DNA from: Trachythela sp. YZ-2020
Taxonomy: Eukaryota; Cnidaria; Anthozoa; Malacalcyonacea; Clavulariidae
Length of the DNA stretch: 64,000 nt
NCBI GenBank assembly: GCA_016169945.1
Contig: JADLSH010000087.1
Location: forward strand, 1 to 64,000
Direction: 5' to 3'
Positions within the stretch are counted from its first letter, which is position 1; every line of letters begins with the position of its first letter. Under the pieces are notes generated by a model that was not told the DNA's origin, searched no databases, and worked only from the letters and a program-made list of their open reading frames with translations. The translations under genes and the position numbers were made by a program. Below, piece after piece: positions 1 to 10,733 of the stretch.

Positions 1-609
1 AAAACGATGTATATATATATATTATTAAATTTCAATGGCCATATCTAAATTTTACTGATTCAAGTATTAACATAATTTTTCCTATTGAGTAAGACTTCTT
101 GTAGCTTTTTCACTAACAAGCTGTTGAATCAACTGCAAAACTGCACAGTTGATTTAGAGTGACCATTTTTGGGATCTCTAAAGTAAAACCTGCTGAGAAT
201 AACTGTTACTCTGGCAGTTTAATTTAATTTACTGTAGTTTCATAGTGAATCCTATTTTCCATTTGAGTCAAAATGAAGATTTTTATAGTATGTTCATTTT
301 GCCGTACAGAATTACAATGGCCATAACAGCTATTTGGCCATAACAGCTAAGTCTTTGTTAGAGTATTCCAAAATAGTTTGTTGACCCATTAAGCTGTACG
401 GACCTGTTACTCGGCACACACACACACAAAACATAAAATTACGTTTAATAGAAAAATAATAAAATAAAACACAAAATTTAAACCTATATTCACTCGTTCA
501 GCGTTCGTTGTTCGTATCTCCTCGTGTTCGTTTTATACGATCTTTATCCCCCCCGGTTCTGTCCATCATCTAGCCTGGGCACAGGTGGACTCCTCAAATT
601 CGGGTCACT
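1..609. other. non-coding, possible BEL/Pao 3' flank
   Basis: No gene seen. There is a short CA run near 414-428. On the minus strand a purine-rich GGGGGGATAAAG tract and a TATAAAA sequence (about 530-560) lie just downstream of the BEL/Pao coding remnant and could belong to its polypurine tract/LTR. No LTR pair could be found, so this stays a guess. Confidence 0.3.
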
Positions 610-1850
610 AAAAATATGAAAGTTTTCTTGAATATTTTTACCCTATAAACTTCAACTTTAACTAACTGTTCGAATGTTCACAACCTTAATATTATCAGTC
701 ATACTCATTGTCTTGTTGTGAACATTCCCTAATCTTTTGTTTACCATCTTTCGCCGCTTGTCTTGGTGGTCTCTCCCGTTTCTCTTCAATTTGTTGTGTT
801 GGAATTCCCGGTTTCTCAACTTCTCTGGTTCGTGGTTCCAGAGGCCAACTAATTGAGTGGGTCGTTCAATTTCGTGACCCTTATGCAAAAGAACAACTCC
901 CCGCACAACGCCGTCCTCTCCAACGATACGTCGCAATACTTTGCCTTTCTTCCAAAGTCCATCGTTCTTTTCCTTAAAGAACACTTTACATGTACGGCAG
1001 TCGTTTACCGCTTTCTTTACTAATGATCGCAAACGGGGAATCCACCATTCCTCTCGAATAGCATCCATTGTACCAGCTACTCCCAAATGCAATGACTGTT
1101 CGTGAATATGACGAATAAGTTTCTCGACAAACAATCCATTTTCCAGATAAATTGGTGAATAACCTCGAATTCTTCCAACACATTTTAGCATCATTGTTTT
1201 CTCGTGTATCTCTAGTCTCCAACCGCTACTCTCTGTATCTTCAGGAATGTTTCGTTGCACTTTCCTTATCCAGATGTCTCTGGAGCGTATTATCTCGTCG
1301 GAGTTAATGGACCGTTTATCTTCTCTGTTCTCATCTTCTTGGCTCGACTGTTATGGACAAATCGTAATGCCCAAGCAGTAATTCTTAGAGTGTTCCAATA
1401 AGGTTTACTCCTTAACAAGAGATCCCATTCGTCTGGTTGGTTTTCATCCGTAAATGCAACATATTTCCTTGATCGGTTTCTCTTCATTTGTCACTGATGA
1501 CGTGTGCTGCAACTTCGCCTGGGGAGGTCAATCAAGTTCGTTTAGCAGCCATTCCGGACCATCGTACCAACCTTTACTTTCCATTTGGCTGAGCGTATAT
1601 CCTCGACTTCCCGCGTGTGCGACATTCTTTCCTGACGGCACGTATTTCCATTGAATGCCAATTTCCTCCGTTATTTCGGCAATCGTTCTCACTCTGTTTG
1701 CAACAAACACCTTCCAAGCTTTCCCGGGACTTGAAATCCAGTAAAGCGCGACGAGGCTGTCCATCCAGACGGTAATTGATCTGATGGGCAGTCTCTTTAA
1801 AGCATTGGTAAGATTTCTCGCCGTATTTGCTGCCATCTGGCTATGTCATA
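610..1850 (-). pseudogene. BEL/Pao retrotransposon pol remnant, integrase core deleted
   Basis: Minus-strand fragments of a Pao-type pol polyprotein in the expected order. 1836-1528 encodes the RNase H-like part ([11 protein letters not shown], then VFVANRV). 1487-1290 is the linker before integrase (WNTLRITAWALRFV). 1260-658 is the H2C2 zinc-binding domain of integrase (LIRHIHEQSLHLG with CRTCKVF). This passes straight into a DUF5641-like tail (WKKGKVLRRIVGEDG...PTQLVGL). About 200 residues of DDE catalytic core that should lie between zinc finger and tail are absent, so the copy cannot integrate. Reverse transcriptase and gag are missing upstream, and stop codons separate the pieces. Family assignment is secure from motif order; the age is inferred. 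Confidence 0.85.
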
Positions 1851-1859
1851 TTGTTTAAA

Positions 1860-2640
1860 GTCCGTGTGAATGACCTTGAAGATTGCATCGCTAACCGTTC
1901 AGATATCAACACAAATTTGCCGACGATTGCACTCAAGATGAAGTGATTCCCTATGGTTCTACCAGTCACATGCAAGAAGCACTTGACGCAATGAATAACT
2001 GAGCATTTAGAAACGAGACGAAATTTAACGCCAAAAAGACCTAGCTAATACACGTGGATCTGCTTTAAAGATGCAATTCCTGAGCCACCACCACTTATGA
2101 TTGGTAGTGATAAGATAGAAATAGTGAACTCGTTTAAGTTGCTGGGTGTCTGGATTAAAGATGACCTTAAATGGAATTATCTCATAGAAGAAACTTTTTT
2201 TGCCCAATTTACAGAATAAAGTGGGCTTAACTTGCTACGAAACAAAAATAAGACATATATTGGAATACGCGGCACCTATATGAGGTGGTCTACCACAGTA
2301 CCTAATTGACGAGCTGAAGAATATCCAGGTTAGAAGTATGATAATTCTGTGGTAACCAAGTTGTTCGCTTCAAACTCTCAAACAGCATCGGGCACTTACG
2401 AGTACAAAAAGATCGGTAGCGATGAAACGCATCGATGCAGGAAATATATCCCTAACTTAGTAATAAACAATTATGACCTAAGAACGCCAAAAATCCTCCC
2501 ACAAGTTTTCTCTAATACTAAAAGATACGAACTATCGTTTATCCCTTGCGCAAACTCATTGTTATAAACAATATTTACAAATAAAATATAGTTGTAAATC
2601 CATTGTATTTTTACATTAAAGATGGATAAAAATAAATATT
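1860..2640 (+). mobile_element. CR1/Jockey-like LINE, 3' end fragment
   Basis: Broken plus-strand frames encode the C-terminal part of a LINE reverse transcriptase: FKLLGVWIKDDLKWN near 2130-2175, then LEYAAPI-GGLPQYL near 2260-2300 (a stop lies inside this motif). The catalytic region is absent, as expected for 5' truncation. The 3' UTR (TTGTAAATCCATTGTATTTT, from about 2592) recurs after the fragment at 9.4-9.86 kb, so both belong to one family. The tail is AATAAATATTATTATAAC. Confidence 0.75.
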
Positions 2641-2643
2641 ATT

Positions 2644-2750
2644 ATAACAATAACTTCGACGTATCGAGCAAAGGCACTTCGTCTGGATCTTAGTTACTCA
2701 GGAAGTTAGAGACGAAGAGTCTTCGCTCGAAACGTCGAAGTTCTTGTTAT
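2644..2750. repeat. imperfect inverted repeat (about 107 bp)
   Basis: ATAACAATAACTTCGACG at the left end pairs with CGTCGAAGTTCTTGTTAT at the right. Further matching blocks are TCGAGC/GCTCGA and CTTCGTC/GACGAAG. The whole segment can fold into a hairpin. It begins in the LINE tail just upstream, so it may be a tail-associated repeat rather than an independent MITE. Confidence 0.6.
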
Positions 2751-2854
2751 ATTTCCCAGGTAGTTTGATCCTACTGTATAAAGCATTTAAGCATATCATT
2801 TCCATTCCAAATCTGGGCAAGATGGCGAGTCCGTATTTTTTATACTTTTTCTCA

Positions 2855-3205
2855 CTCTATACGAGGATAGAGAAACGAAAGTCGACTCCCTAACGTTCAT
2901 AAAGATTTCTTCTAGCACTGGGAAGATTAATTTGCCCGAAATTTCACGAATACTGGCGAACATTTGGCAGGATTTTAATCCGAATTTGAACTAGAGTACA
3001 ACAACACAAGAATTTCGCATTGCTGATAGCCTATACCAGGAGGGGATGAAGACAGAAATTGACTTCCTAACAGTATGGGAAGTACTTTTGGCTTTAGGAA
3101 GAGACCCTTGACTGAACGTTCAACAATATTGGTGAAAATCTTGCCGAGAAACTATCTGAACTTGAATTTGAACTTGAGTGTAATAAAACAAGAAATCTAC
3201 CATAT
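2855..3205 (+). repeat. two imperfect ~175-bp tandem units
   Basis: Segments starting at about 2855 and 3031 match imperfectly: CTATAC-GAGG, GACT(C/T)CCTAAC, a run ending in TTGAACT(A/T)GAGT, then AACA(C)AAGAA. They lie directly upstream of the open frame at 3211 of the CR1-like LINE. Tandem units are common in LINE 5' regions, so these are probably its 5' UTR or a decayed leader. Confidence 0.45.
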
Positions 3206-3210
3206 CAATT

Positions 3211-3365
3211 ATGTACACTGAACCATCAAATGAAGCGACATTGCGACTAATCGGCACAATAAATCACTCATTCTATTTAGTAAAGAAATACAAAGGTTGT
3301 GATCTAAGCGTGTTTCTATCGAAAACTCCTCGAACTCGGTTTTCTCATCAAAAGCTGAAAACAAC
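3211..3365 (+). pseudogene. CR1-like LINE, first part of split ORF
   Basis: Open frame of about 52 codons that runs without a stop to the left end of the hAT-like insertion at 3366. If the insertion and one target-site copy are removed mentally, the frame continues into the coding sequence at 6077 that carries NPGP, a PHD-like finger and an endonuclease. This makes it the N-terminal stretch of that LINE protein. No domain is recognisable in the segment itself. The true start may be further upstream. Confidence 0.55.
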
Positions 3366-4051
3366 CAGAGGCGGATTTAGAAATTTTCGTACGTTAGTCA
3401 AACAATTTTGGTTCCACGACCCCAGGGGGGAGCACATTTTTTTGGTGGGAAGAGGTGGGGGGCGCCATTGTTTTTAGCTAGGCAATAAAATGACTGTTTC
3501 GCCCCATATCATGTAGGCTGCTCGCAGACGTTGTTAAAAACAAACGTCTGCTGAACCGAGCGCCAGAACGAGTTCTGCTATTTTTCCCTCAACCAAGTGA
3601 CGTTTTCCGCAAAATTTTATTACAACAAATGCCAATACAACGATTATATAATAATATAACTGACCTTTTGACCAACCGCAAATATATGCTAAATTTGCTA
3701 ATTCAGCCAAGCGGTTTTACCGGCGTGAAATAGACACACTTTGAACTTAGTAATACTCAGCAATAGTATTAGTATCAGACTATAAAGTATAAACTAATAT
3801 AAATAGAATCTCTTTTAATACCTTATCGCTGTACACTTCTTATTTTGTTGACGAGCAACTCTGGGTATGAACATTTCTGCGCCAAAATCTCTCGACAGAC
3901 TGATATCGATTATCGGTGTCATTGATAGCATCTAAAAGCTCTTGGACAGATCTTGTATCCAAAGCGTGCATTATACTCGATACTCAAACCAATTTGAACC
4001 TTTGCGGTCAAGTAGCAATCAGAAAGACTTTATTTTCATTTCGTATTGAGT

Positions 4052-4192
4052 GAAGACTGCTGAATACCCCAAGCAGCGACTGCTGAATACAGAATACCCC
4101 AAGGAGCGACTGCTGAATACAGAATACCCCAAGGAGCGACTGCTGAATACAGAATACCCCAAGGAGCGACTGCTGAATACCCCAAGGAGCGA
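4052..4192 (+). repeat. 30-bp minisatellite, about 4.5 copies
   Basis: The unit is ACTGCTGAATACAGAATACC plus CCAAGGAGCG, repeated nearly perfectly inside the hAT-like element. The first and last copies lack part of the unit. The 30-bp period keeps one frame open and would encode repeats of EYPKERLLNT, but there is no sign that it is a gene. Confidence 0.9.
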
Positions 4193-4312
4193 GTTAGTCA
4201 AGATGAGTCAAACAAATCGAGCAAATGAGAAAGGCCAAAATTTCTTTAACCAGCCAATCAGAAAGCTCGAATATTGCCCAAATGAGTCAGACCCCCGAAA
4301 ACGTTAGTCAAA

Positions 4313-5805
4313 ATTATCGGAGGTGATACCTTTGCTTAAAGATGGCGATCATGAGACTCCGTCCAACAATCGACCCCTCTCCCTTTTAGAGGTTTTAGAG
4401 GTTTTATCAAAGGTCTGTGAAAGAGTTGCACTTGATCAATTTGGGTCATATATAACAGGAAACCAACGCTTATCACCACATCAAAATGGAAATAGGAAAC
4501 ACCGCTCAACAGAAACTTTAAACATTTTTCTTACGGATAAGATTTTGGAAGCAATGGACAACAAACATGTAACAGCTCTTGTTTTATTAGACTTGTCTAA
4601 AGCTTATGACAGCATCAATCACAAAATCCTCCTGCATAAGTTAAAATGCGGTAGGAGCACCACCACCACAATCAAATGGTTTGAAAGTTATTTATCGGGC
4701 AGAACTCAATATGTACGGATAAGGTCAACCATTTCTCCAGTCATAGCACTAACTCATGGAGTGCCTCAAGGCTCCATTCTGTCACCATTTTTGTTTGGAA
4801 TTTATGTCAACGATCCACCTGCTATAACGATCTCAAGTGATCTAGACTCTTACGTTGATGATTCAAAACTCCACCTTGCATTTCTAGTCGAAGACATACA
4901 ACAGGCAATCCTTAAATTAGAAAATGATTTGCATAACACCGCAAAATGGTGCCTGGAACATCAATTGTTAATAAATCCCAACAAGACTAAATTCCTCTTG
5001 GTAGGAACACGATCAATGTTACAGAATTTACCAACACAATTAGTCTGAAATTTCAGTGAAACTCTTAGGCCAGTACCAGTTGCTAAAGATCTGGGTATGC
5101 ATCTAGACTTACATCTTTCTTATGATGAACATATCTCTAAACTATCATCTACGTGCATTAATAGATTATGCCAAATCAACAGAGTAAAGGAGAGAGCTTT
5201 GATAAAGAAACGTTATCATTACTTATTGAAGCACTGGTAATAAACAAGCTGTTATATTGTTCTAATGTATGGGCCAATACTTCATCCAGAAATGTGAAGA
5301 AATTGCAAACAGTCCAAAACTTTGCATGCCGAATTATTACGAATATTAAAAAATTTGATCATGTGACACCAGGTTTTCAACAACTCAAATGGTTAACTAT
5401 CGATAATTTACTCATTTATAAAGACGCGGTGATGGCTTACAAATGCCTTAACAACCTTGCGTAAGCTATCTCAAAGAAATTCATAAAGCGATCTGACATC
5501 CATAACTGTCAAACTAGAAATAATCACAATTTAGACATTCCAAGTTATAAAACAGCTACTGGACAGAGAACTTTTTATTACCGTGCAGTTAAAATATGGA
5601 ACGAAATAGACGATGATCTAAAAAACATTTCAGAACTTAAAGGTTTTAAGAAAAAACTAAAAGAACATCTTTTAAATTTTAAATCATCAGATTTATAATA
5701 GTTTTATATAGATTTTGATAGTATAGTTTAATTAATTGATTTGTAAGTGTATGTTGAAAAGCCCTTTGGGGAACATACAGTGTTTAATAATAATAATAAT
5801 AATAA
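4313..5805 (+). mobile_element. CR1-like LINE, 5'-truncated, nested in the hAT element
   Basis: Encodes a reverse transcriptase from finger/palm motifs to the C-terminus. Seen in order: NNRPLSLL (motif 1 region, about 4357), LLDLSKAYDSINH (motif A, about 4585), HGVPQGSILSPFLF (motif B, about 4756), SYVDDSKL (motif C with both catalytic Asp, about 4850), WCLEHQLLINPNKTKFLLVG. A second frame from 5168 carries the thumb/C-terminal part (LLYCSNVWANTS, then FKKKLKEHLL ending at about 5697). Lesions: TGA at 5046 and a frame change between about 5160 and 5230. The 3' UTR ends in (AAT)n and poly-A at 5788-5813. Endonuclease is absent because of 5' truncation. Confidence 0.9.
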
Positions 5806-6076
5806 AAAAAAAAATGCAAGTGGACCAATCAAATGCATAGAATCCGTCTCAGATTAGTCAAAACTCACGCAGATAACCGCTATTTTGACTTTTTTACTGC
5901 AGGCTCGGCCGCTGCACGAAATTGATAACTGGAGTATTTTTGAATATTAAGTACTTCCCTGTCGGCTGCCGCTGCATGAAATATTAAAACTGGACTATGT
6001 ATTTTTATATCTGCGCAATTTTTACCTTAGTCGCGTGACTAGTTTGACTACCCCTAGATCCGCCCCTGAAAACAAC

Positions 6077-7865
6077 CAACCGGTCATGTTCCTACTATGC
6101 CTACTCAAGTGAATCTCGGCGGAGCCTATTACGCTGTGAACACATATCAGAAAATCCTGGTCCTATTACTAAACAGAAATCAGTTAAGTGCGACAAATAC
6201 GAAAAGACGGTTAGACGAAACCAAGAGTATGTTACTTGTAATGTCTGTTTCAATCAGTACCATATTAAGTGTCTAAATATCAAATCAACGAATAGTGATT
6301 GGATATGCCCTCAATGTATAGGATCAGTTCTCCCTTTCTATGGTTGTTCTGATGCAAATATGTTCGATGAAGGACTCGACATAACTGAATACAACACAAC
6401 ACCCGAACAAACATCCCTGGAAAATCTTCATATACTGCAAGAACAATCCAAAAACGTTCGAGTCATGCACCTAAACACCCAAAGTATGGCCTCGACATTC
6501 AATAAACTGTTAGCAACAATACATTTTTATCCTACGGATATTATAACGTTAAGTGAGACCTGGTTAAAGGATAATCCTGCGCTATAATGTGGCCATACCT
6601 GGATATACTACAGTTATCCGAAATAGAGAATCAATAAGAGGCGGTGGTGTTGGTGCTTATATCCGTGAGTCTATTAAGTTTAAACGCCGGAAAGATATCG
6701 AAAACCTTCAACCTGATCTTGAACACATTTGGTTGGAAATCCCGGGCAAGAATAAATATAGCCGAGCACATATTGGAATCATGTACAGATCTACGCGCAT
6801 CATAAGCTCCTTTGACTGGTTACGAAGCCTGGAAGTTCTTCTTAGCCACATTACAGTCACTTGGGATGTCTTGCTTATATTGACAGGAGATATGAACATT
6901 GATATGTTACAGCCCTCAAACACGCTTACCAAACAATATCTGACAATCTTGGATATATTTGACTTGAAGCAAATGATTGATAAACCTACTCGTGTCACAA
7001 AAAGGTCTAAGACATTAATTGACCACATACTGACTAATGCTTCACAGATAATTACTTATACTGGTATACTGCCCTGCTCAATAATCAGTGACCATGATGG
7101 AATTTACGCTTGTGTTAACGTGCGTGCATCGCGTTCCCAGCCTCGGTACAAGTACATTAGAAATATAAAAAAGTTTAATGAAAAAGCCTTTCTATAAGAT
7201 TTCTCCACCCTTCCTCTGTCAGTCATAGATTACAATGATGACCCTGACGACCACTTACAGACCCTTAATTATCTTTTTAGAGAATGTTTGGAGAGACATG
7301 CTCCTCTCAGAAGAGTCCGCATCACACGTCATCCGGCTCTGTGGATAAAGTGCCCCTTAATACAATATCTTCAACATCAAAGAGACACCTTACGACAAGA
7401 AGCTCACAGTACAAACTCGGACGAAAGCTGGTGTAAAGTTTGAGGTGTTAGGAACAAGCTTAAAGTGGCTATAAGAACTGCACGTAAAACTTTTATCGAG
7501 ACTGCCCTGTCTTCAAACAGATCACGTGATGTATGGCGCATTATCCACAGGATCCTTAAACCTAATCCGAAGCCACTCCACATGGATCCTGAAATTTTCA
7601 ACACTCACTTTGTCACCACTGCCCAGAGGACACTCCAAACTTCAGCCGTTTCGGTTGAACAACTTATCGAGTATATTGATAACTTTCCCGACCCTCATTC
7701 AGCCAAGCCTGGTTTCCATCTCAAACCAGTTGCACGTGAAGATATTCTGAGTGCTATTAAAGGCTTACGATCCGACTGCTCAACTGGCGGAGATCAAATA
7801 ACATTTGTAAAGTTAACTGCTGACTACTTAGCTGGTCGTTTGATCAACATTATTAATCTTTACCT
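6077..7865 (+). pseudogene. CR1-like LINE ORF2: PHD-like finger, endonuclease, start of RT
   Basis: Continuation of the ORF interrupted at 3365. 6135-6164 encodes CEHISENPGP, similar to the 2A-like NPGP motifs found in some CR1-group LINEs. A Cys/His finger follows (CDKYEK...CNVCFNQYHIKC...WICPQC, about 6180-6325). Then comes an APE-type endonuclease: VMHLNTQS (6460), LSETWLKD (6550), frameshift at about 6586, GGGVGAYIRE (6640), GDMNIDML (6886), SDHDGIYACV (7087). From 7465 the linker and first RT motifs are present (GLRSDCSTGGDQITFVKL). The element stops at about 7865 before the catalytic core. It is 3'-truncated, which is unusual for a LINE and implies a later deletion or rearrangement. Confidence 0.8.
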
Positions 7866-8580
7866 ATTAATTTGTCTTACGAATTCAAACAAGACATGAA
7901 AATCAATTTAAGATTATTTTTATTAATAAGTTTAAAAATAGAAATTCTGAATTCTAGTATTTGTATGCTTCCTTTAAATTATGTTTTTATGTTTTTGCAC
8001 CATTTCTCATCCAGTTTTCCCCCCTTCAATTTCAACTCACAAGCCCGCTCGCACCAGTCGTCAGCCGCATCACACACAGCTCAGCGGGCTATGAGAGCGT
8101 TTCTCCGCCCGGGTTTAAAGCGCCCAGGTTTTGTCATATCTATCTTCCATATATCAGTAACCGTGGGAGATTGACCCTAAGCCCCATCTACTAATGCCTG
8201 AAAGAGTAGGTCTGATAAGCATAATTTCAACTATTAATCTCTAATATTTGTCTTCAGTTCAGTTCAGTTCAGTTCAACATTTTCCATTTCCAATGCCAAA
8301 GCAATGGCGGCATTCGTCTCAATTTCCTCAGTCTGCTCTGGCTTTGTGTTGGATAATATACAAACCAACAACATGTTTCTGGGTCTTAATCGTAGATCGA
8401 TGGCGTACGACCTTTCAATTTTGCCACAATTTAAATTGGGTGGACTTTCATTATTATCACTCTAATTTTAACTATAAATTGCTTCTTTTAACGAAATTTT
8501 ATAGCTATACATGTCTGTTCAGAGTACAAAAGGTCATAGCTTTCTGTAGTTTCTACTTCTCTCTTGTTGTTAGATTTCAG
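7866..8580. other. no gene recognised
   Basis: AT-rich sequence without recognisable protein motifs. There is a short (CAGTT)n run at 8256-8275. Open frames here are short and have no domain or repeat support. Confidence 0.5.
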
Positions 8581-8624
8581 TTTACCAAATGCGGCATACA
8601 GCAGTTCTTTCCTATCTTAACAAC

Positions 8625-8711
8625 TTATATTCTATGTGTATGAATATGATAATATTTTTGAATTATTGTTTGTACAAACGGCGAGCGGTTGCTGCATGCA
8701 CGTATTTCTAG
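8625..8711 (+). mobile_element. Helitron 3' end, third family member
   Basis: The segment ATGAATATGATAATATTTTT through GGCGAGCGGTTGCTGCATGC ends in ATTTCTAG followed by T. It matches the 3' termini of the Helitron-like copies ending at 32611 and 58793. CTAG|T is the usual Helitron 3' boundary. A matching 5' TC end was not found, so the copy is 5'-truncated or too diverged. Confidence 0.5.
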
Positions 8712-9420
8712 TTTGATAATTGACACATACATTCAATGTTATTTTTGTCCAGGCATTCATCATTTGTATCTTTTTGACACATCTCCTCAGCTGTTTAATT
8801 TTTTGGAATCCTAAAATTCTACTAGATGTATACTTGCAAGCAGGTTGAGTAAACTTACTTGTTGTTCCAGAGCCTACATTTGCTTGATTGATTTGAACCA
8901 CAAATTTCACAAAACTTGTACGATGTCAGCCAATAATGTTGAACAACCGCCATGTTTATGCTTATTGTATGTGGTCGCGGCAAAAGGTGCGAAATGATAA
9001 ATTTTAATGACTTTCGAAACCATGAATGGTCAGCGGTCTATTTAATCAGTCTCGTGAATCGTGTATAACCTGTGGATTGAATCGTACTATAAATCGTGGC
9101 CTGAATCGTACTATAAATGGTGGCGCGTATTTTAATTATTAGAGTGATTTGTGTTGTTGTGGGATGATTTCAGGTTTTGTGTCTGATTCATCCTTATCGG
9201 CACCGCACTAATTTTGCTGTCCCTAATAATACTGATTATCACCAAAATTCTGGCTCGATGTCGATTGCTGTAATTGTAATCCCACATAGCGTTCTGTTTA
9301 CATTAAACTCTTAAGGGTCGTTATCATTATATACTTTGTTTATAAAGATGTCATTTTGGAATATTCTTGCACTTTTATACTTAATTACATAAACAAATGT
9401 AACGTTAAATTTAGGTTCAA
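8712..9420. other. non-coding; small tandem repeat at 9058-9125
   Basis: No gene recognised. At about 9070-9125 a 24-25-bp unit (TGAATCGTACTATAAATSGT) occurs twice, with a related half unit just upstream. Confidence 0.5.
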
Positions 9421-9429
9421 ACTAGGCTA

Positions 9430-9862
9430 GGCTAACAAGAAACTCTTCCATGTGAGGGAATGCAGGCGATAAAAGCTTATTTCGATATTTCGAAAATATT
9501 ACCGATATTGGAATATGCATCACCAGTATGGGGCGGTCTCCCTAAATACCTAGAGAAAGTACTTTTGAAGATACAAGCAGACGAAGAACGCCCATGCTAT
9601 AATTTTTTGCCTATGACAAAAACTCATAATTACAATTTTGCAATAAGAATCAACCAAATGTAATAATATCTGGGACAGATCGACATAAGAACTCATTCAT
9701 TCCAAGAGCATGCTGTAACGTATATATGTAGGTTTTATATCTTTTGAATTAGTTATAGTTATATCTTTTAAATTTAGTGTAATATATATTTTTGAAAATT
9801 TATGTATAGATGTAAATCCATTGTATTTTTAAACTTAAGACGGATCAATAAAGCCGGTATTA
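9430..9862 (+). mobile_element. CR1/Jockey-like LINE, 3' end fragment
   Basis: Encodes the tail of a reverse transcriptase (LPILEYASPVWGGLPKYLEK at about 9496-9555). A 3' UTR follows with TGTAAATCCATTGTATTTTT and a CAATAAAGCCGG end. The same motif pair occurs at 2.26-2.64 kb, so both are 5'-truncated copies of one LINE family. The coding part is degenerate and only about 65 codons long. Confidence 0.75.
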
Positions 9863-10354
9863 TTATCATTTAAACCACGCATATAATACAAAAAAGTCAA
9901 ACACCAACGGCTTCCTTGGCATTGCGAATGGTAGATTGTAATAAGCAAACAATGATTTCGAAATGAAGGGACAATAAGACCGAAGAAATTGATAGATAAC
10001 GATAGGTTAACGATAGGTTAACGATACGATCCAATTTGTTTCAAAACCGAGACTGATATCGAAGACAAGGAAAGAGACTTATTTATATTAGAAGTTTGGG
10101 GCCTGTTCTTTGTTAACTAAGAACTGGTTGCCTTCATCTTTCGGTAGAATATGATTGACGTTCGCATTCAACGATGAAACACTAGAGACAAATTGGCCTA
10201 TGCGGGCAATTTCGGGGTTGATAATCTCTTAAATTTCAATTTTACATTACCAGAAATACATAGCTAAATAAAATGGACCAGTCCTAGATTGAAATAAAAA
10301 TATCTGTCAAGTGTTTGTTTTGATAAATCACTTCTTTAAATGCAAAACACTTAC
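9863..10354. other. intron sequence, no gene recognised
   Basis: The stretch between the LINE fragment and the splice donor of the propeller exon has no recognisable coding sequence. A small duplication GATAGGTTAAC occurs at about 10002-10023. If the receptor gene continues, its next exon lies further left and was not recognised. Confidence 0.45.
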
Positions 10355-10733
10355 CCCACGATGGGATCCACTGCTATATACTCTGGTCCATCAGTGTTGA
10401 TCAGCACCCCCCTCTCTTTGCCGTCTAAAGTCGCCACGTGAATCTTATTTCCAATGTCATCACTCCAGAATATACGACGTCCAATCCAATCAATTGCTAG
10501 ACATGCATCCGCGTCAACATTTTCCACAGCGATTTCTTTACCAGTACCGTCATAATTCGCCCGATAAATGCGATTTTTTTCAGTAAAGTACATTTTCTTA
10601 CCCACAGTATCAATGTCAAGCCCATTACGATATTCGAGTCCAGAGATGAGGTCTGCTGAATCACGTGTTTTCAAATCAATTGCTTGGATTTCACTCCTCG
10701 TGCGACAAATTATGTACGGCTCAGGGTAGAGAC
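10355..10733 (-). CDS. LRP-type receptor, LDL-receptor class B (YWTD) exon
   Basis: Internal exon of a cell-surface receptor of the LDL receptor-related family. It encodes part of a six-bladed YWTD propeller: LYPEPYIICRTRSEIQAIDL, then NGLDIDTVGKKMYFTE, YRANYDGTGKEI, LAIDWIGRRIFWSD, IHVATLDGKERGVLI and IAVDPIVG. YFTE and FWSD replace the strict YWTD, which is common in real repeats. In the family these propellers follow EGF modules extracellularly and act in ligand binding and release. Boundaries: acceptor TTTTTACAG before 10733 and donor GTAAGT at 10354-10349. The exon begins with the last two bases of a codon, matching the EGF exon at 32631-32753. Which LRP member it is cannot be decided from one and a half blades. 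Confidence 0.9.

Larger units (their letters stand above)
3366..6068. mobile_element. hAT-like non-autonomous element with 8-bp target duplication
   Basis: The terminal inverted repeats are CAGAGGCGGATTTAG at 3366-3380 and CTAGATCCGCCCCTG at 6054-6068 (two mismatches). They are flanked by the identical 8-mer AAAACAAC at 3358-3365 and 6069-6076, the size that hAT transposases make. No transposase is encoded, so it was mobilised in trans. Subterminal copies of TTAGTCAAA-type motifs occur near both ends and in the middle. A short palindrome (CAGACGTTGTT/AACAAACGTCTG) lies at 3525-3550. About 1.2 kb is its own sequence; the rest is a nested LINE. It sits in the ORF of another LINE. Confidence 0.9.

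Noticed and set aside
4050..4307. EYPKERLLNT repeat protein
   Set aside because: Explained by a 30-bp minisatellite inside a non-autonomous hAT-like element. No start context or conservation.
8248..8643. 131-codon open frame starting in a CAGTT repeat
   Set aside because: AT-rich and hydrophobic by composition, with no motif, splice context or homologous copy.
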